Source: Pseudomonadota bacterium | GTDB lineage: Bacteria; Myxococcota_A; Polyangia; Haliangiales; Haliangiaceae | Direction: 5' to 3' | Length of the DNA stretch: 64,000 nt | NCBI GenBank assembly: GCA_022360315.1 | Contig: JAKSDA010000191.1 | Span: 1-64,000 of the forward strand | Shown: positions 25,454 through 34,678 of the stretch, piece after piece | How positions within the stretch are numbered: the first letter of the stretch is position 1 | How the letters are laid out: every line of letters starts with the position of its first letter | The notes under the pieces: model-generated | Databases searched by the model: none | What the model was told of the DNA's origin: nothing | What the model saw: only the letters and a program-made list of their open reading frames with translations | Program-made: the position numbers and the translations under genes

Positions 25454-28090
25454 ATGAAGAAATTAGCTGTCTTCGTCTCGGTTGTAGTCATTGTGTTGGC
25501 TCTGTCGCTCTTCTTTTGGTCGCGATACCAACCCGGTAAGGGCGACCCGGGGCATGCCAGCCAGAGCGCGCAGACCGAAACATCGCCGACCAAGAAATCG
25601 GCCGCCGAGAAACAAACCAGTGCTGAAAAAGAGCCGATCCCATCCCGGGGTGCGCCCGAGGTGTTTCGCGACGACGACCCGCAGGGGCCGCTACGCCTCG
25701 AAGGCCAGGTGATCGACGACAGCGAACTCGCTGTCGGTGGTGCGGTCGTGGTCCTCAGCAGTAATCCGCCGCAGACCACGACGACCGAGGAAGATGGCTC
25801 GTTTGTCTTTGACCGCCTGGTTCCGCGGACCTATTCGCTCAGTGCACGGAAAGAAAACCTGGTCGGCGGGCCGGTAATGCATGAGCTGACTGAATCGAGC
25901 CACCCGGCAGTCATCCGGATGTCCATGGGAGCCGCTATTCTGGCCACTGTCGTGGACGAGAAGAGCGCACCGATCGCAGGTGCCGATGTCGAATTGCGCG
26001 ACGGCGAGGATACCCGCAGCCAGACCACGGATGGCGACGGCAAATCGAAGTTCGGCGGAGTGGGCAGCGGCTTTGTCTGGCTGATCGCCACGGCACCCGG
26101 CTACGGCATCACCCGCCGGCCCGTTCAGGTCCCCAAAAAAGCCGGCGTCTCTATCGAGGCCCGCATCGTCATGGGCAAGGGCGTACCGGTCTCGGGTCGT
26201 GTCCTCGACGAAGAAGGCAAGCCAGTACGCGGCGCCCGCGTGGTGGCACGCGACGCATCGGCCGTATTTTCGAGCACGGATATACGCCGCGATGGCGTGC
26301 TCACCAATGACCGGGGACAGTTCGCGCTACCCGCATTGTCAGCTGGGATCTACCGATTTCGCGCTGTTCACAGTGAGTACGCCCCGGGCAGCTCGGACCT
26401 GATAACCGTCGATGGCACGACCGGCGTCGAAGACGTCACCATCGAGCTATCTGCCGGCGGCTCCGTGGCCGGCAAGGTCGTCGATCAGGGAGGTCGTGTG
26501 GCCCGGTTCGCGTCGGTGCGTGTCGAGACGACTCGTTCGCAATTCGGTGGCCTGGGCTTGGGATCGAGCGGTGTCCGGCAGGCGACCTGCGATGAACATG
26601 GCGGATTCAAAATCAAGGGATTGCCACGTGCCGAGGTTCGATTGGTCGCTCAATCGGACGAGGCGTCGAGCGAGGCAGTAACGGCCAACCTGCAGCAAAC
26701 ACCCGATCGGAGCGGCCTTGTTCTCGAGTTGACCATCTCCGGTACGATCGCCGGTGTGGTGGTCGATTCGGATGGCGAACCGGTCGCCGAAGCGCAGATC
26801 ACGGTCTTGCCCGATTTCTGGCAAGGCGGTCCAACCGACGATTTCTCGTTGCGCGGGATGGCAGCAGAAATCACCGATGGTGGCGGGCGTTTTGCCCTTC
26901 GCGGCCTGCCCGAGGGCAAGTACCGGGTGCGTGCGTCGCGCGGCGAAGTGGACTTTGCCCAGTTTATACAACCAGGTGTACAGGCAACCACAGGGACCGA
27001 GGACCTCCGGTTGGTGCTCGATCGGCCAGGCCGCGTGGTGGGCATTCTGGCCCTCGATGATGGCAGCATCCCCGAGGCGTTCACAGTGGCCGTGGGGTTC
27101 CCCCCCGGGGTACCGGTCGCCAACAATACCGGCGCGTTCGAAGTCGACGAACTGCCCCCCGGCAGGTACGATGTGACCTTCCGCGGGCCGAGTTTCGCTC
27201 CGCACACCGTACGCGACGTCATGATCGCGGCCGGCAAAGACACCGACCTCGGTACCATCAAGGCGCCGCGCGGTCGAACGGTGAGCGGACGGGTCATCGA
27301 CAGCGGTGGCCATTCGATCGCCGGAGCCACTGTGATCGCAGCGCGTCAGCTTTTCGGCGATGGTCGATCAATGCAAGCCGAGATCGGCACGGGCATGGAC
27401 GAGTTATTCGGCGTCAAGCGGGTATTGTCGGGTAGCGATGGTGCCTACCGTATGCGTGGCATCAGCCGATCCGAGATGCAACTCATCGCCGAACACACTG
27501 AGAAAGGGCGTTCGCTCCCTTCATCCATTCCAGTGGGCGCCAGCGATCTAGTTTACGAACTCACCCTGCGTCCATTTGGCTCGGTGCACGGGACGGTTTT
27601 CGCCGGCGAGCAACCGGCATCGGGGATGAACGTAATTGCCTCGGCCAAGACCGGCGGCAATCAGATGCTCCTGGTACAGACCGGGCAAGACGGCAGCTAT
27701 ATCTTCGAGCGCCTTCCCGAAGGACCGCACCGCATCACCGCAAGTCTGAGCAGCCAGGGATTGGGCTCTTCAAAGTCGACCGGCGTCGATGTCGAGGTCG
27801 TGGCGGGACAGCGCACGCAGGCCGATATCCGAGTGGAAGTCGGCGATATCGAGTTCGAAGTGGAGGTCGCCGGCAAAGCCGGGGCGCATATCGACGCAGC
27901 TCAAGTGTTCCTGTTCAAGGGCCAGGTCAACGGTGACCTCAACGACACCAGCTTCGCCGTACGCCTGCAGGAAAACCTCGAGCACCTGAGAGTGTACTGC
28001 GAGACCAAAACAGTCGCGGCCTCGCCAGCCGCGCAGCGACATGCCGCAGTGGTGCCACCCATGGATCCCCTGCCCCAACCCCAGCTGTAG
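25454..28090 (+). CDS. Membrane-anchored surface protein with about eight carboxypeptidase-regulatory-like repeats
   Basis: An 878-residue protein with an N-terminal hydrophobic segment (residues 4-24, LAVFVSVVVIVLALSLFFW) and no lipobox or clear cleavage site, so probably anchored in the inner membrane with the rest in the periplasm. A Glu/Lys/Ser linker leads to about eight beta-sandwich repeats of 90-100 residues beginning with patterns such as VSGRVLDEEGKPVRGARVVA, IAGVVVDSDGEPVAEAQITV, VSGRVIDSGGHSIAGATVIA and followed by DGSF.F..L/GxYxL.A, typical of CarboxypepD_reg/Cna-B-like modules. No catalytic domain is present; a structural or adhesive role is inferred. AAGGGGAG precedes the ATG. 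It stands alone behind the 9-bp repeat array. Confidence 0.85.
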   Translation: MKKLAVFVSVVVIVLALSLFFWSRYQPGKGDPGHASQSAQTETSPTKKSAAEKQTSAEKEPIPSRGAPEVFRDDDPQGPLRLEGQVIDDSELAVGGAVVVLSSNPPQTTTTEEDGSFVFDRLVPRTYSLSARKENLVGGPVMHELTESSHPAVIRMSMGAAILATVVDEKSAPIAGADVELRDGEDTRSQTTDGDGKSKFGGVGSGFVWLIATAPGYGITRRPVQVPKKAGVSIEARIVMGKGVPVSGRVLDEEGKPVRGARVVARDASAVFSSTDIRRDGVLTNDRGQFALPALSAGIYRFRAVHSEYAPGSSDLITVDGTTGVEDVTIELSAGGSVAGKVVDQGGRVARFASVRVETTRSQFGGLGLGSSGVRQATCDEHGGFKIKGLPRAEVRLVAQSDEASSEAVTANLQQTPDRSGLVLELTISGTIAGVVVDSDGEPVAEAQITVLPDFWQGGPTDDFSLRGMAAEITDGGGRFALRGLPEGKYRVRASRGEVDFAQFIQPGVQATTGTEDLRLVLDRPGRVVGILALDDGSIPEAFTVAVGFPPGVPVANNTGAFEVDELPPGRYDVTFRGPSFAPHTVRDVMIAAGKDTDLGTIKAPRGRTVSGRVIDSGGHSIAGATVIAARQLFGDGRSMQAEIGTGMDELFGVKRVLSGSDGAYRMRGISRSEMQLIAEHTEKGRSLPSSIPVGASDLVYELTLRPFGSVHGTVFAGEQPASGMNVIASAKTGGNQMLLVQTGQDGSYIFERLPEGPHRITASLSSQGLGSSKSTGVDVEVVAGQRTQADIRVEVGDIEFEVEVAGKAGAHIDAAQVFLFKGQVNGDLNDTSFAVRLQENLEHLRVYCETKTVAASPAAQRHAAVVPPMDPLPQPQL

Positions 28091-28145
28091 GCTATGCTCA
28101 AAAACTTCACGTAGGACCCCGATTGCCGGCTATCTTGGTCGCGAG

Positions 28146-28394
28146 ATGAAAAAAGAAGCCATCATCGCCAAGATCGTAGCCGCAATGCCCGAAGCCGTGG
28201 TCGAGATGTGCGATCTCACCGGTACCGAAGATCACTGGGAAGCGACCATTATCTCGGAGGCGTTTCGCGGCAAAACACCTATTCAACGCCACCGCATGGT
28301 GTTCGATGCGCTGGCCGAAGAAATGAGAGGCCCCATCCACGCTCTCACCCTCAAGACCTGGACCCCCGAGCAGGCCGACGAAAAAACACCCTAA
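28146..28394 (+). CDS. BolA/IbaG-family protein
   Basis: An 82-residue protein of the BolA family, small class II KH-like proteins that pair with monothiol glutaredoxins in iron-sulfur and iron-redox handling, sometimes as transcription factors. The core segment with GKTPIQRHRMVFDALAEEM and the C-terminal IHALTLKTWTPEQ match the conserved R-H-R-x-V-[FY]-x-A-L helix and the following strand. The usual invariant cysteine or histidine of the variable loop maps near MCDLTG. Length is typical. ATG 28146 (MKKEAII) is favoured over longer in-frame extensions, which would run back into the previous gene. No glutaredoxin is encoded nearby. Confidence 0.85.
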   Translation: MKKEAIIAKIVAAMPEAVVEMCDLTGTEDHWEATIISEAFRGKTPIQRHRMVFDALAEEMRGPIHALTLKTWTPEQADEKTP

Positions 28395-28695
28395 TAAGGT
28401 ACTTCCGCGATTCCCGCCAAACGGACTTTCCACTTATACTGATTTTTTCCGATAATTGCCGACCCAGTGCCCACGTTTCCCCCGGAAACCGATGGGTCTG
28501 GCGCAAAAAAAACAACTTCTTTGGTGAAGTAGTCATGTGAAGACGTTATAGTAAGCAAAGGTACATCGTTTACAGGTCTTGTGTTGAATAGTCGGGAGCA
28601 AACCCATAGGTGAGCACATCCTTGCTGCACTACTGAACCATGTCCGCTGCAGTGAGATGAGCGGGCCGTAACGAGGACATCGGGACGGGAGGCGA
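28395..28695. other. Intergenic region upstream of a Ser/Thr kinase
   Basis: 301 bp with a relatively AT-rich first half (about 28425-28560). It includes TATACT near 28435 and an A8 run near 28505. It presumably holds the kinase promoter, but no box pair with proper spacing stands out, and no terminator or RNA gene was found. Confidence 0.45.
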
Positions 28696-31260
28696 ATGTT
28701 GATATCAATGAGTGGAACTTCTACCGGCGACTACAAGTCTTTTGGTCCCTACGAGATCTACGAGCGTCTGGGAATTGGTGGAATGGCCACTGTGCATCGC
28801 GCCAAAGAGCGCGGAATCGAGGGTTTCGAGCGCATTGTCGCGCTAAAGCGCCTGTTGCCACATCTGGCCGAAGACACGAACTTCGTCAATTCTTTCGTGC
28901 GCGAGGCCAAGCTCGCGTCTCTTCTACAGCATGCGAATATTGTTCAGCTGTACGAGTTGGGTCGGGTCGGCGCCGAGTACTTCATTTCGATGGAGTACAT
29001 TGACGGCTGCGATCTTCGAAAGGTTCTCCGGCAGGCGCGCAAAGTCACCGGTCCGCCGCCCATGTCGGTGTTTCTCGCGTTGATGCTGCAGCTGTGTGAC
29101 GCACTCGACTATGCTCATAATCGGACGGACCAGAGCGGGCGTCCTCTGCGGATCGTTCATCGCGATGTTTCGCCGTCGAACCTTTTGATCACCCGATCTG
29201 GTCATCTCAAGGTAATCGATTTTGGTATTGCCAAAGCGCAGGCTCAGCACCCACATACCCAGACCGGCAAGGTCAAGGGCAAGCTGGCCTATATGGCGCC
29301 GGAAGCTCTCAAGGGCCAGAATTGTGATGCGCGATCAGATATCTTTTCCGTCGGAATTGTCGCCCATGAGCTGTTGACTGCTCGCCCTCTATTTGCGTCC
29401 AGAAATGATTACCAGACCATTTTGCGCTTGCAGCAGATGAAGGTTGAAGCGCCGTCCGCGTATAGCCGCAAGTGTCCTCGAGAGGTAGACGAGATTGTGC
29501 TCAAAGCTCTCGAGCGCGACCCGGCTCAGCGCTGGCAGTCTGCAGCGGATTTGCGCGATGTGCTGCACTACGTGCAGTCGCGGTATCAGGTGAGTGCGAC
29601 CAATCGCGATGTGGCGTCCTGGCAGGACTGGGCGTTTGCACTTGAAGCGCCCAAGACGGGCTCGTTTGCGGCAGTCAGCTCCACGCCGGTATCGCGCAGT
29701 CGTCCGGGCAGTCAGAGTCAGCCGGCGATTGCACCGGCTCGCGCGTTTGCCCGTGCTCCATCGAGCATCACCCCGGCCGAACGGGCGACACCGGTGAGCG
29801 ACCCGGGCAGTAATGCCGCGCCTTTGCCACCTCCGCCGGCTGGGCCTCTTGCTCTGGACACCGGTGCTGTGAAGGTGGACAGCGGCGCTGTCGACGCACT
29901 CGAGGGCGGAGCCGATTCCAGCGCGGACGAGCTCTCGGAAGAGGCCCTGGATAGCGTGTGGGGGACAAACGAGAACGAGAGCGGTATTCCGGTGATTCTC
30001 GAGGACGTCCCAGATGTGAGCAAGAAGCTGGTTGCACTGGGCGGAGCAGAGATCGAGATCGAGATCGATGAATCGTTGAGTCCATCCGTACTCACGACGC
30101 AGGACAGTGTCACTACCGAGTTCCTCGGCCTTGGCTCTGGTATTGGAGCAGATGGTCAGAAAGACAACCCCCGGCGCCGCAGGCGTCGGTTTGCCATTGC
30201 ACTCGGTGTGGCTGGAGCGGTGGCTGCGGCGGGCCTGGCTCTGGTCTGGGCGACCACGGCGGACACTACCTCTCCTGCAGCAGCGGTGCCGATTTCGCGC
30301 ACTGCGACGCTCAAATTCGTCGTCGAGCCTGAGGATGCGGCGATTGTCGTGGCGGGTCTCGGCAGCCATCGCGGTTCGCCGCATAAACTCGAGGTTGCCG
30401 CGCCGGGCAGCTATCGCGTCGAGATCGCCCGACAGGACTACAAATCATACGTCACGTCGATCCTGGTTGAAGGTGGTGAAAATCACGTGGTCCGCGTAGC
30501 CCTGGAAGCCAGCAAAAACGACCGATCGCAAGTGACGATCAAGCTGGTTTCGGACGAACTGATGGTTTACCTCGACGGCGAGCCACTGCCCGACAACGCG
30601 ATGCCCGCAAGTGCCGAGGTCAGCCCCGGCGTCCATGTTTTGTCGGTCCGAAACCGAGATAATGAAGAGCTGTGGAGCCAGGAATTCGACGCAAAAGCAA
30701 ATACTAATTACGAGTTCGAGCCGTCGATCAAGCGGACGCGCAAACGCCGCAGCAGTCGCGACAAAGGCGAGCAAGAAAGCGACGAGGACAGCTCTCAGCC
30801 CGAGATCGAAATGCCGCTTGTCATCGAGGACGGCACTCCCGAACTCGATGACCAGGACAGCCCGGTAAAAGCTTCCCCATCGGTATTGAATGTCCAGCCA
30901 CGCACTCCTTTGGCCCTGGCCTCACTGCCGGAAACAGAGCCGCCGTCGGCACCAGTTGTGCAAGCAACCCGTAAAGGCCCGGTGACCATTCTGCCCCACC
31001 AGGCCAAAAAACGCTCGGGTTCGCTGCCGTCGATTTCAACCAAAAACGAAGATGTGCCCGGTCATGCCAGCGCCAAGCTGTGCATCGATACACAGGGCGC
31101 AGTAACCTCGGTGGAGATGCTCACGCCCATGCCGTGGGTGGCTCGAAATCCGCTTGTGCGCAGCTTGCGTACCTGGCGCTATGCTCCTCACCTTGCAGGA
31201 GGCGAGCCAGTATCGGCCTGCTTTGCGGTCAATTTTCAAATCGCGAAATCGCCGCGCTGA
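28696..31260 (+). CDS. Transmembrane Ser/Thr kinase with PEGA-like and TonB-C-like extracytoplasmic domains
   Basis: An 854-residue receptor-type kinase. Catalytic elements: glycine loop GIGGMATV (26-33), Lys51, alpha-C Glu70, HRDVSPSN (155-162), DFG (175-177) and MAPE; all look active. A long Pro/Ser/acidic linker follows, then one transmembrane helix after RRRRR (AIALGVAGAVAAAGLALVW, about residue 500). Outside it are two PEGA-like beta domains (about 530-610 and 615-680; VYLDGEPLPD), a charged linker, and a C-terminal domain with IDTQGAVTSVEML and LRTWRYAPHLAGGEPVSACF, which matches the TonB C-terminal fold. That end may contact peptidoglycan or an outer-membrane partner. GGGAGG precedes ATG 28696. 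It converges with the next kinase, 11 bp away. Confidence 0.92.
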   Translation: MLISMSGTSTGDYKSFGPYEIYERLGIGGMATVHRAKERGIEGFERIVALKRLLPHLAEDTNFVNSFVREAKLASLLQHANIVQLYELGRVGAEYFISMEYIDGCDLRKVLRQARKVTGPPPMSVFLALMLQLCDALDYAHNRTDQSGRPLRIVHRDVSPSNLLITRSGHLKVIDFGIAKAQAQHPHTQTGKVKGKLAYMAPEALKGQNCDARSDIFSVGIVAHELLTARPLFASRNDYQTILRLQQMKVEAPSAYSRKCPREVDEIVLKALERDPAQRWQSAADLRDVLHYVQSRYQVSATNRDVASWQDWAFALEAPKTGSFAAVSSTPVSRSRPGSQSQPAIAPARAFARAPSSITPAERATPVSDPGSNAAPLPPPPAGPLALDTGAVKVDSGAVDALEGGADSSADELSEEALDSVWGTNENESGIPVILEDVPDVSKKLVALGGAEIEIEIDESLSPSVLTTQDSVTTEFLGLGSGIGADGQKDNPRRRRRRFAIALGVAGAVAAAGLALVWATTADTTSPAAAVPISRTATLKFVVEPEDAAIVVAGLGSHRGSPHKLEVAAPGSYRVEIARQDYKSYVTSILVEGGENHVVRVALEASKNDRSQVTIKLVSDELMVYLDGEPLPDNAMPASAEVSPGVHVLSVRNRDNEELWSQEFDAKANTNYEFEPSIKRTRKRRSSRDKGEQESDEDSSQPEIEMPLVIEDGTPELDDQDSPVKASPSVLNVQPRTPLALASLPETEPPSAPVVQATRKGPVTILPHQAKKRSGSLPSISTKNEDVPGHASAKLCIDTQGAVTSVEMLTPMPWVARNPLVRSLRTWRYAPHLAGGEPVSACFAVNFQIAKSPR

Positions 31261-31271
31261 CAGGCGGCGGT

Positions 31272-32564
31272 TTATAGCGAGAAAGCGAGCGCCGCGACGG
31301 TCGCTAGCGCGGTCAACGCGATGATCGCATATGTGACCAGCGCGTTTTGCCGCCGCGTTCGCGTGCTGGCGGCGAGTTGCGGCAGCGATACGGCAGAAAT
31401 CGACGGATTGGTCACCAAGTCCACGTGACCGGATAGCGAAGGCGACAGATCCAGCCGCAGATCGAGAGAATTCGGCAGCGGAGTGATGAGCGAGGGTTCG
31501 GCTGCCGTTGCTGTGGCCGAATCCGAGATGTCCTCGCCGAACGGTTCACCGTCTCGATCGGTGGAAAACCCGCGGGTTCGAATTTTCTCGACAAACTCGC
31601 GGCGCCGGTCGACCCGCTGGCCAAACACAGCGCGTCCCTTGTCGCTTACCTGTTCTGGCGTCGCCACCATGCCCGCCCGGTCGGCTGCCGAGAATAACGC
31701 CTCTGCCATCTCCTCCGCAGATTGATAGCGTCGCTCGGGATCTCGTTGGAGCGCGCGCATGCACACTCGGTCGATGCCGGCAGCAATCTCGCTGCGGACT
31801 TCACTGGGCCGGACGATCTTGGCTGATAGCAGATTTTTGAGGGTTTGTGCGCCGTTCTCTCCAGTGAAGAGAGGTCGGTTGGTCAGGGCCGTCCACAAAA
31901 CAACCCCAGCGGAAAATACGTCGGCCCGGCAATCAATGTCGTCGCCCAGCGCCTGTTCAGGCGCCATATAGGCAAACTTGCCCTTTATAATCCCCGGTTC
32001 GGTCTGAGTGATTCGCGCATTCGCCTTGGCCACACCAAAATCGATGATCCGCGCGATGCCATCGATTCCGACCAGGATATTGCCCGGCGAGACGTCCTGG
32101 TGAACCAGGCCGAACGGATTGCCGTGTTCGTCCTTTAGCGAGTGCGCAGCATGCAGGCCGCGCAGCACGTCTATCATGACCCGCACAGCTGCTCCGACTG
32201 ATAGCGGCTCACTGTGCCGCCGCGTCAGTTCAGTTAGCGTCCCGCCCTCGATAAAGGGCATGACGACAAAATGTCGCCCGTCAATCTGCCCGGTATCGCA
32301 GATGCCGACCGCATTGGCATGCGATAGGTGACGGGTCATGTCGGCCTCTGCCAGCAGCATCTCCACGAACACTAGTTGCTCGGCCAAATGCTCGTGGATC
32401 AACTTGATGGCGTATAGACGAGACAGCTCTACATCGCCGCGCTCGATACCCAGGTGCACCGATCCCATTCCACCCGAGGCAATGCGCCCAAGCAGTCGGT
32501 ACCGGTCGGAGCTCTCGGACGATGCCCGGGGACCAGCTCCCTCAATGTTTGCACTGTTCGTCAC
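31272..32564 (-). CDS. Tail-anchored Ser/Thr protein kinase (HQD variant)
   Basis: A 430-residue kinase: glycine loop ASGGMGSV (29-36), Lys54, catalytic loop HQDVSPGN (155-162), DFG (175-177), MAPEQ, then an unstructured Ser/Asp-rich region and a single C-terminal helix ([24 protein letters not shown]) with almost nothing after it, so it is tail-anchored with the kinase in the cytoplasm. The catalytic loop has Gln where most relatives have Arg (HRD). Asp and the metal sites remain, so activity is plausible but without the Arg-dependent activation-loop switch. It is separated from the HIT gene by 121 bp of AT-rich sequence that could hold its promoter. Confidence 0.9.
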   Translation of the reverse strand: MTNSANIEGAGPRASSESSDRYRLLGRIASGGMGSVHLGIERGDVELSRLYAIKLIHEHLAEQLVFVEMLLAEADMTRHLSHANAVGICDTGQIDGRHFVVMPFIEGGTLTELTRRHSEPLSVGAAVRVMIDVLRGLHAAHSLKDEHGNPFGLVHQDVSPGNILVGIDGIARIIDFGVAKANARITQTEPGIIKGKFAYMAPEQALGDDIDCRADVFSAGVVLWTALTNRPLFTGENGAQTLKNLLSAKIVRPSEVRSEIAAGIDRVCMRALQRDPERRYQSAEEMAEALFSAADRAGMVATPEQVSDKGRAVFGQRVDRRREFVEKIRTRGFSTDRDGEPFGEDISDSATATAAEPSLITPLPNSLDLRLDLSPSLSGHVDLVTNPSISAVSLPQLAASTRTRRQNALVTYAIIALTALATVAALAFSL

Positions 32565-32685
32565 AAACGAATCTCATCGAGACGTTGCTACAAATATAAT
32601 ACAAATAAAAACAAACCAGTAGCTTGTTCGATGAGAAATATTTGCAGTCCTAACTAGCTGTAATTAAGAGGGGTTATTGGTCGGA

Positions 32686-33228
32686 TCATTCGGTGAAATG
32701 GCCACGGATCAGTGCTGCGTGGCGATCCAACTCAGCGCGTGAGGGGATTCCTGCGGATGGCTTGGTCGTGGACGAGAACCATCTGGTGGGATGGAGTGTT
32801 CGACCAATGCGCCATATGAGCGGCCTGGTGGCGAGTGTGGCGACTAGCTGCCACAGATCACCTCGCCGGCGAGGCAAGATGTGGAGATGGACATGCGGCA
32901 CGGTCTGATTGGCAGCCCGGCCGTCGTTAATCAAGAAGTGAACGTCGTCACACTCGATGTCACTCGCGCGTATTGCTTCAGCCACACGAGTACCGAGGGC
33001 AAAGAGCTCTTTTCTGATCGGCATTGCCAGCTCGTGAACGTACTGGCAATGCGTCTTGGCAATCACCAGAACGTGGCCTGGCCGCCATGGAAAGATGTCC
33101 ATGAATGCCATGAAGTTGTCATCTTCGTGGACGACACTCGCCGGTTTACGGCCTGCGATGATCTCACAAAAAGTACACAGGTCCAGAATGCGATGGAGGT
33201 TGTGGCCAGCACAACCGCATTGGAGCAA
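32686..33228 (-). CDS. HIT-family nucleotide hydrolase/transferase
   Basis: A 180-residue histidine-triad protein that hydrolyses or transfers nucleoside monophosphates from substrates such as adenosine phosphoramidates or dinucleoside polyphosphates. CTFCEIIAG near residue 18, the VVHEDD strand, PWRPGHVLVIAKTH, and the active-site triad HVHLHILPRR (about 112-121) are all present. A C-terminal extension of about 50 residues goes beyond the usual 110-140. The frame opens at TTG 33228 without a good ribosome-binding site, and no in-frame ATG or GTG precedes the CTFCEI core, so the start is uncertain. It lies 28 bp after the PP2C gene on the same strand and is probably cotranscribed with it. Confidence 0.85.
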   Translation of the reverse strand: MLQCGCAGHNLHRILDLCTFCEIIAGRKPASVVHEDDNFMAFMDIFPWRPGHVLVIAKTHCQYVHELAMPIRKELFALGTRVAEAIRASDIECDDVHFLINDGRAANQTVPHVHLHILPRRRGDLWQLVATLATRPLIWRIGRTLHPTRWFSSTTKPSAGIPSRAELDRHAALIRGHFTE

Positions 33229-33256
33229 TACAAGCAGGTAAGGTGCGGTGGTCGGC

Positions 33257-34105
33257 CTAGGCCGGGCGGGTCATTGAGTTGCGGGGCGCTCGACCGGGGT
33301 ATTCCAGTCGCGTGGTCACCGTGTGTTTGAATACTGGCATCGCCTGGATCTCATGTCCGATATCGACGACGATTGCGCTGATGTTGTCGCGCCCACCCGA
33401 ATCATTGGCGAATGCGACCAGCTTCTCGGCGCTGAATTCCAGTTCTTCATCGGCCAAGAGTACGCTCAGCTGATGCGGCTCTTCGAGATAATCGCTCAGC
33501 CCATCGCTGCACAGAATGAAGCGATCATCGGGCTCGAGTTCGATGGCCAATTCTTCCATTCTGACCCGTTCCTTCACGCCAACCGCTTCAGTTAGAGCTC
33601 GTCCACCCCACAGGTGGGGTACTTCCTCTGGCATGATAACCCCCATCATGAGGAGTTCCTGCGCCACGTTGTGATCAGTGCTGAGCTGACGAACAGTGCC
33701 ATCACGCTCGAGGTACAGTCGGCTGTCGCCGACGTGGGCCATGAAGGCGCTGTGGCGGCCGAGGAGGAGTATGGTCAGAGTGCAGCCCATTCCCTTGAGC
33801 TTTCGATTCTCGCGCGCCATGCGGAGAACTGCGCTCGACGCCTCGGACACCGCCGTCGCGGCCAGGTGCGAGAGCTGATTTTCCGGCCTCTCACCATTGC
33901 GGATTTGCTCGATCGCGGTTCGGCGATGCCAGATATGCCGGGCGGCTGTGGCAATGGCGAGCTGGGCAGCGATCTCACCGCCGGCATGGCCGCCCATTCC
34001 GTCGCTGACCATGTAGAGACCCAGTTCATCATCTATGAATAGAGCGTCTTCATTGGTTGCACGGTGACGGCCGATATCTGAAAACCCAACTCCGACAGCT
34101 TGCAT
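33257..34105 (-). CDS. PP2C-type Ser/Thr protein phosphatase
   Basis: A 282-residue PPM/PP2C phosphatase (PstP/Stp1 type) that removes phosphate from Ser/Thr residues using two metal ions. Motifs: SDIGRHRATNEDA, SDGMGGHAGGE, AHVGDSRLYL, TEAVG, CSDGLSDYL and GGRDNIS, including every metal aspartate. ATG 34105 is chosen because GGAG lies eight bases upstream and the chain then starts directly at the fold; an open frame to 34540 would add 145 residues of unrelated sequence. Three kinase genes lie within 5 kb, so it is the probable antagonist of one or more of them. The HIT gene follows 28 bp downstream. Confidence 0.94.
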   Translation of the reverse strand: MQAVGVGFSDIGRHRATNEDALFIDDELGLYMVSDGMGGHAGGEIAAQLAIATAARHIWHRRTAIEQIRNGERPENQLSHLAATAVSEASSAVLRMARENRKLKGMGCTLTILLLGRHSAFMAHVGDSRLYLERDGTVRQLSTDHNVAQELLMMGVIMPEEVPHLWGGRALTEAVGVKERVRMEELAIELEPDDRFILCSDGLSDYLEEPHQLSVLLADEELEFSAEKLVAFANDSGGRDNISAIVVDIGHEIQAMPVFKHTVTTRLEYPGRAPRNSMTRPA

Positions 34106-34678
34106 GCGTATTCTCCGAATTAGGTTGGCAGTAGATGGCTCAACATGGGACGGCCGGAGAGCGCTCGCGGCCAGCATAGGAACGGAAATGTATGGGTGCA
34201 TACATCGGGCCAGTATCGGGCCGATGTCGCAACTGTTTGTAAGTTCTCGATACGGGGCACTCCAGGCGACGAGCCATGATCGTGGTAACCGCTCAGAGAC
34301 GCTCTTTGCCCCGTGGCGTTTTGCCACGTGTGGACTATTGACCCGCACCAGCTGGTCTACTGTGTATTGTGCGGTGGGTTGGTTCCTCTCGCAATCAATG
34401 TCAGTTGGCTCGCAAATCATGCAGAAGCCATGGCGGCCAGAGCAAAACATGTAAAAAAAGAGGAGGGAACAGAGTAGAGATGACAGCGGGCAGCCAGCCG
34501 ATGGACGCGTGGTCGTGACGGCGCGGTGTCGCATCGACATCCAGGGAAATACCTAGTATAAGTTCATGGTTCATTGGCTCGCCCACTAAACCGAATTTAG
34601 CGAGATGTTTCTCCATTCTCAATCAACGTCAGGTGGCTCGCAATTCTGCGAGAGCCGTGGTGACTAGCTGAAGCAGGT
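34106..34678. other. Divergent regulatory region between PP2C and kinase genes, with a 50-bp direct repeat
   Basis: 573 bp without a gene. Segments 34389-34440 and 34618-34666 are about 80% identical (both contain CAATCAAYGTCAG and TGGCTCGCAA, then AGCCRTGG). The second ends 12 bp before the kinase start codon, so one copy overlaps its translation-initiation region. A shorter relative, ATTGGCTCGC, lies at about 34573. This could be a duplicated promoter-proximal segment or a regulator site. Confidence 0.5.

Noticed and set aside
33257..34540. 427-residue PP2C with a 145-residue N-terminal extension
   Set aside because: The extension has no family resemblance and no ribosome-binding site; GGAG precedes ATG 34105, where the fold begins.
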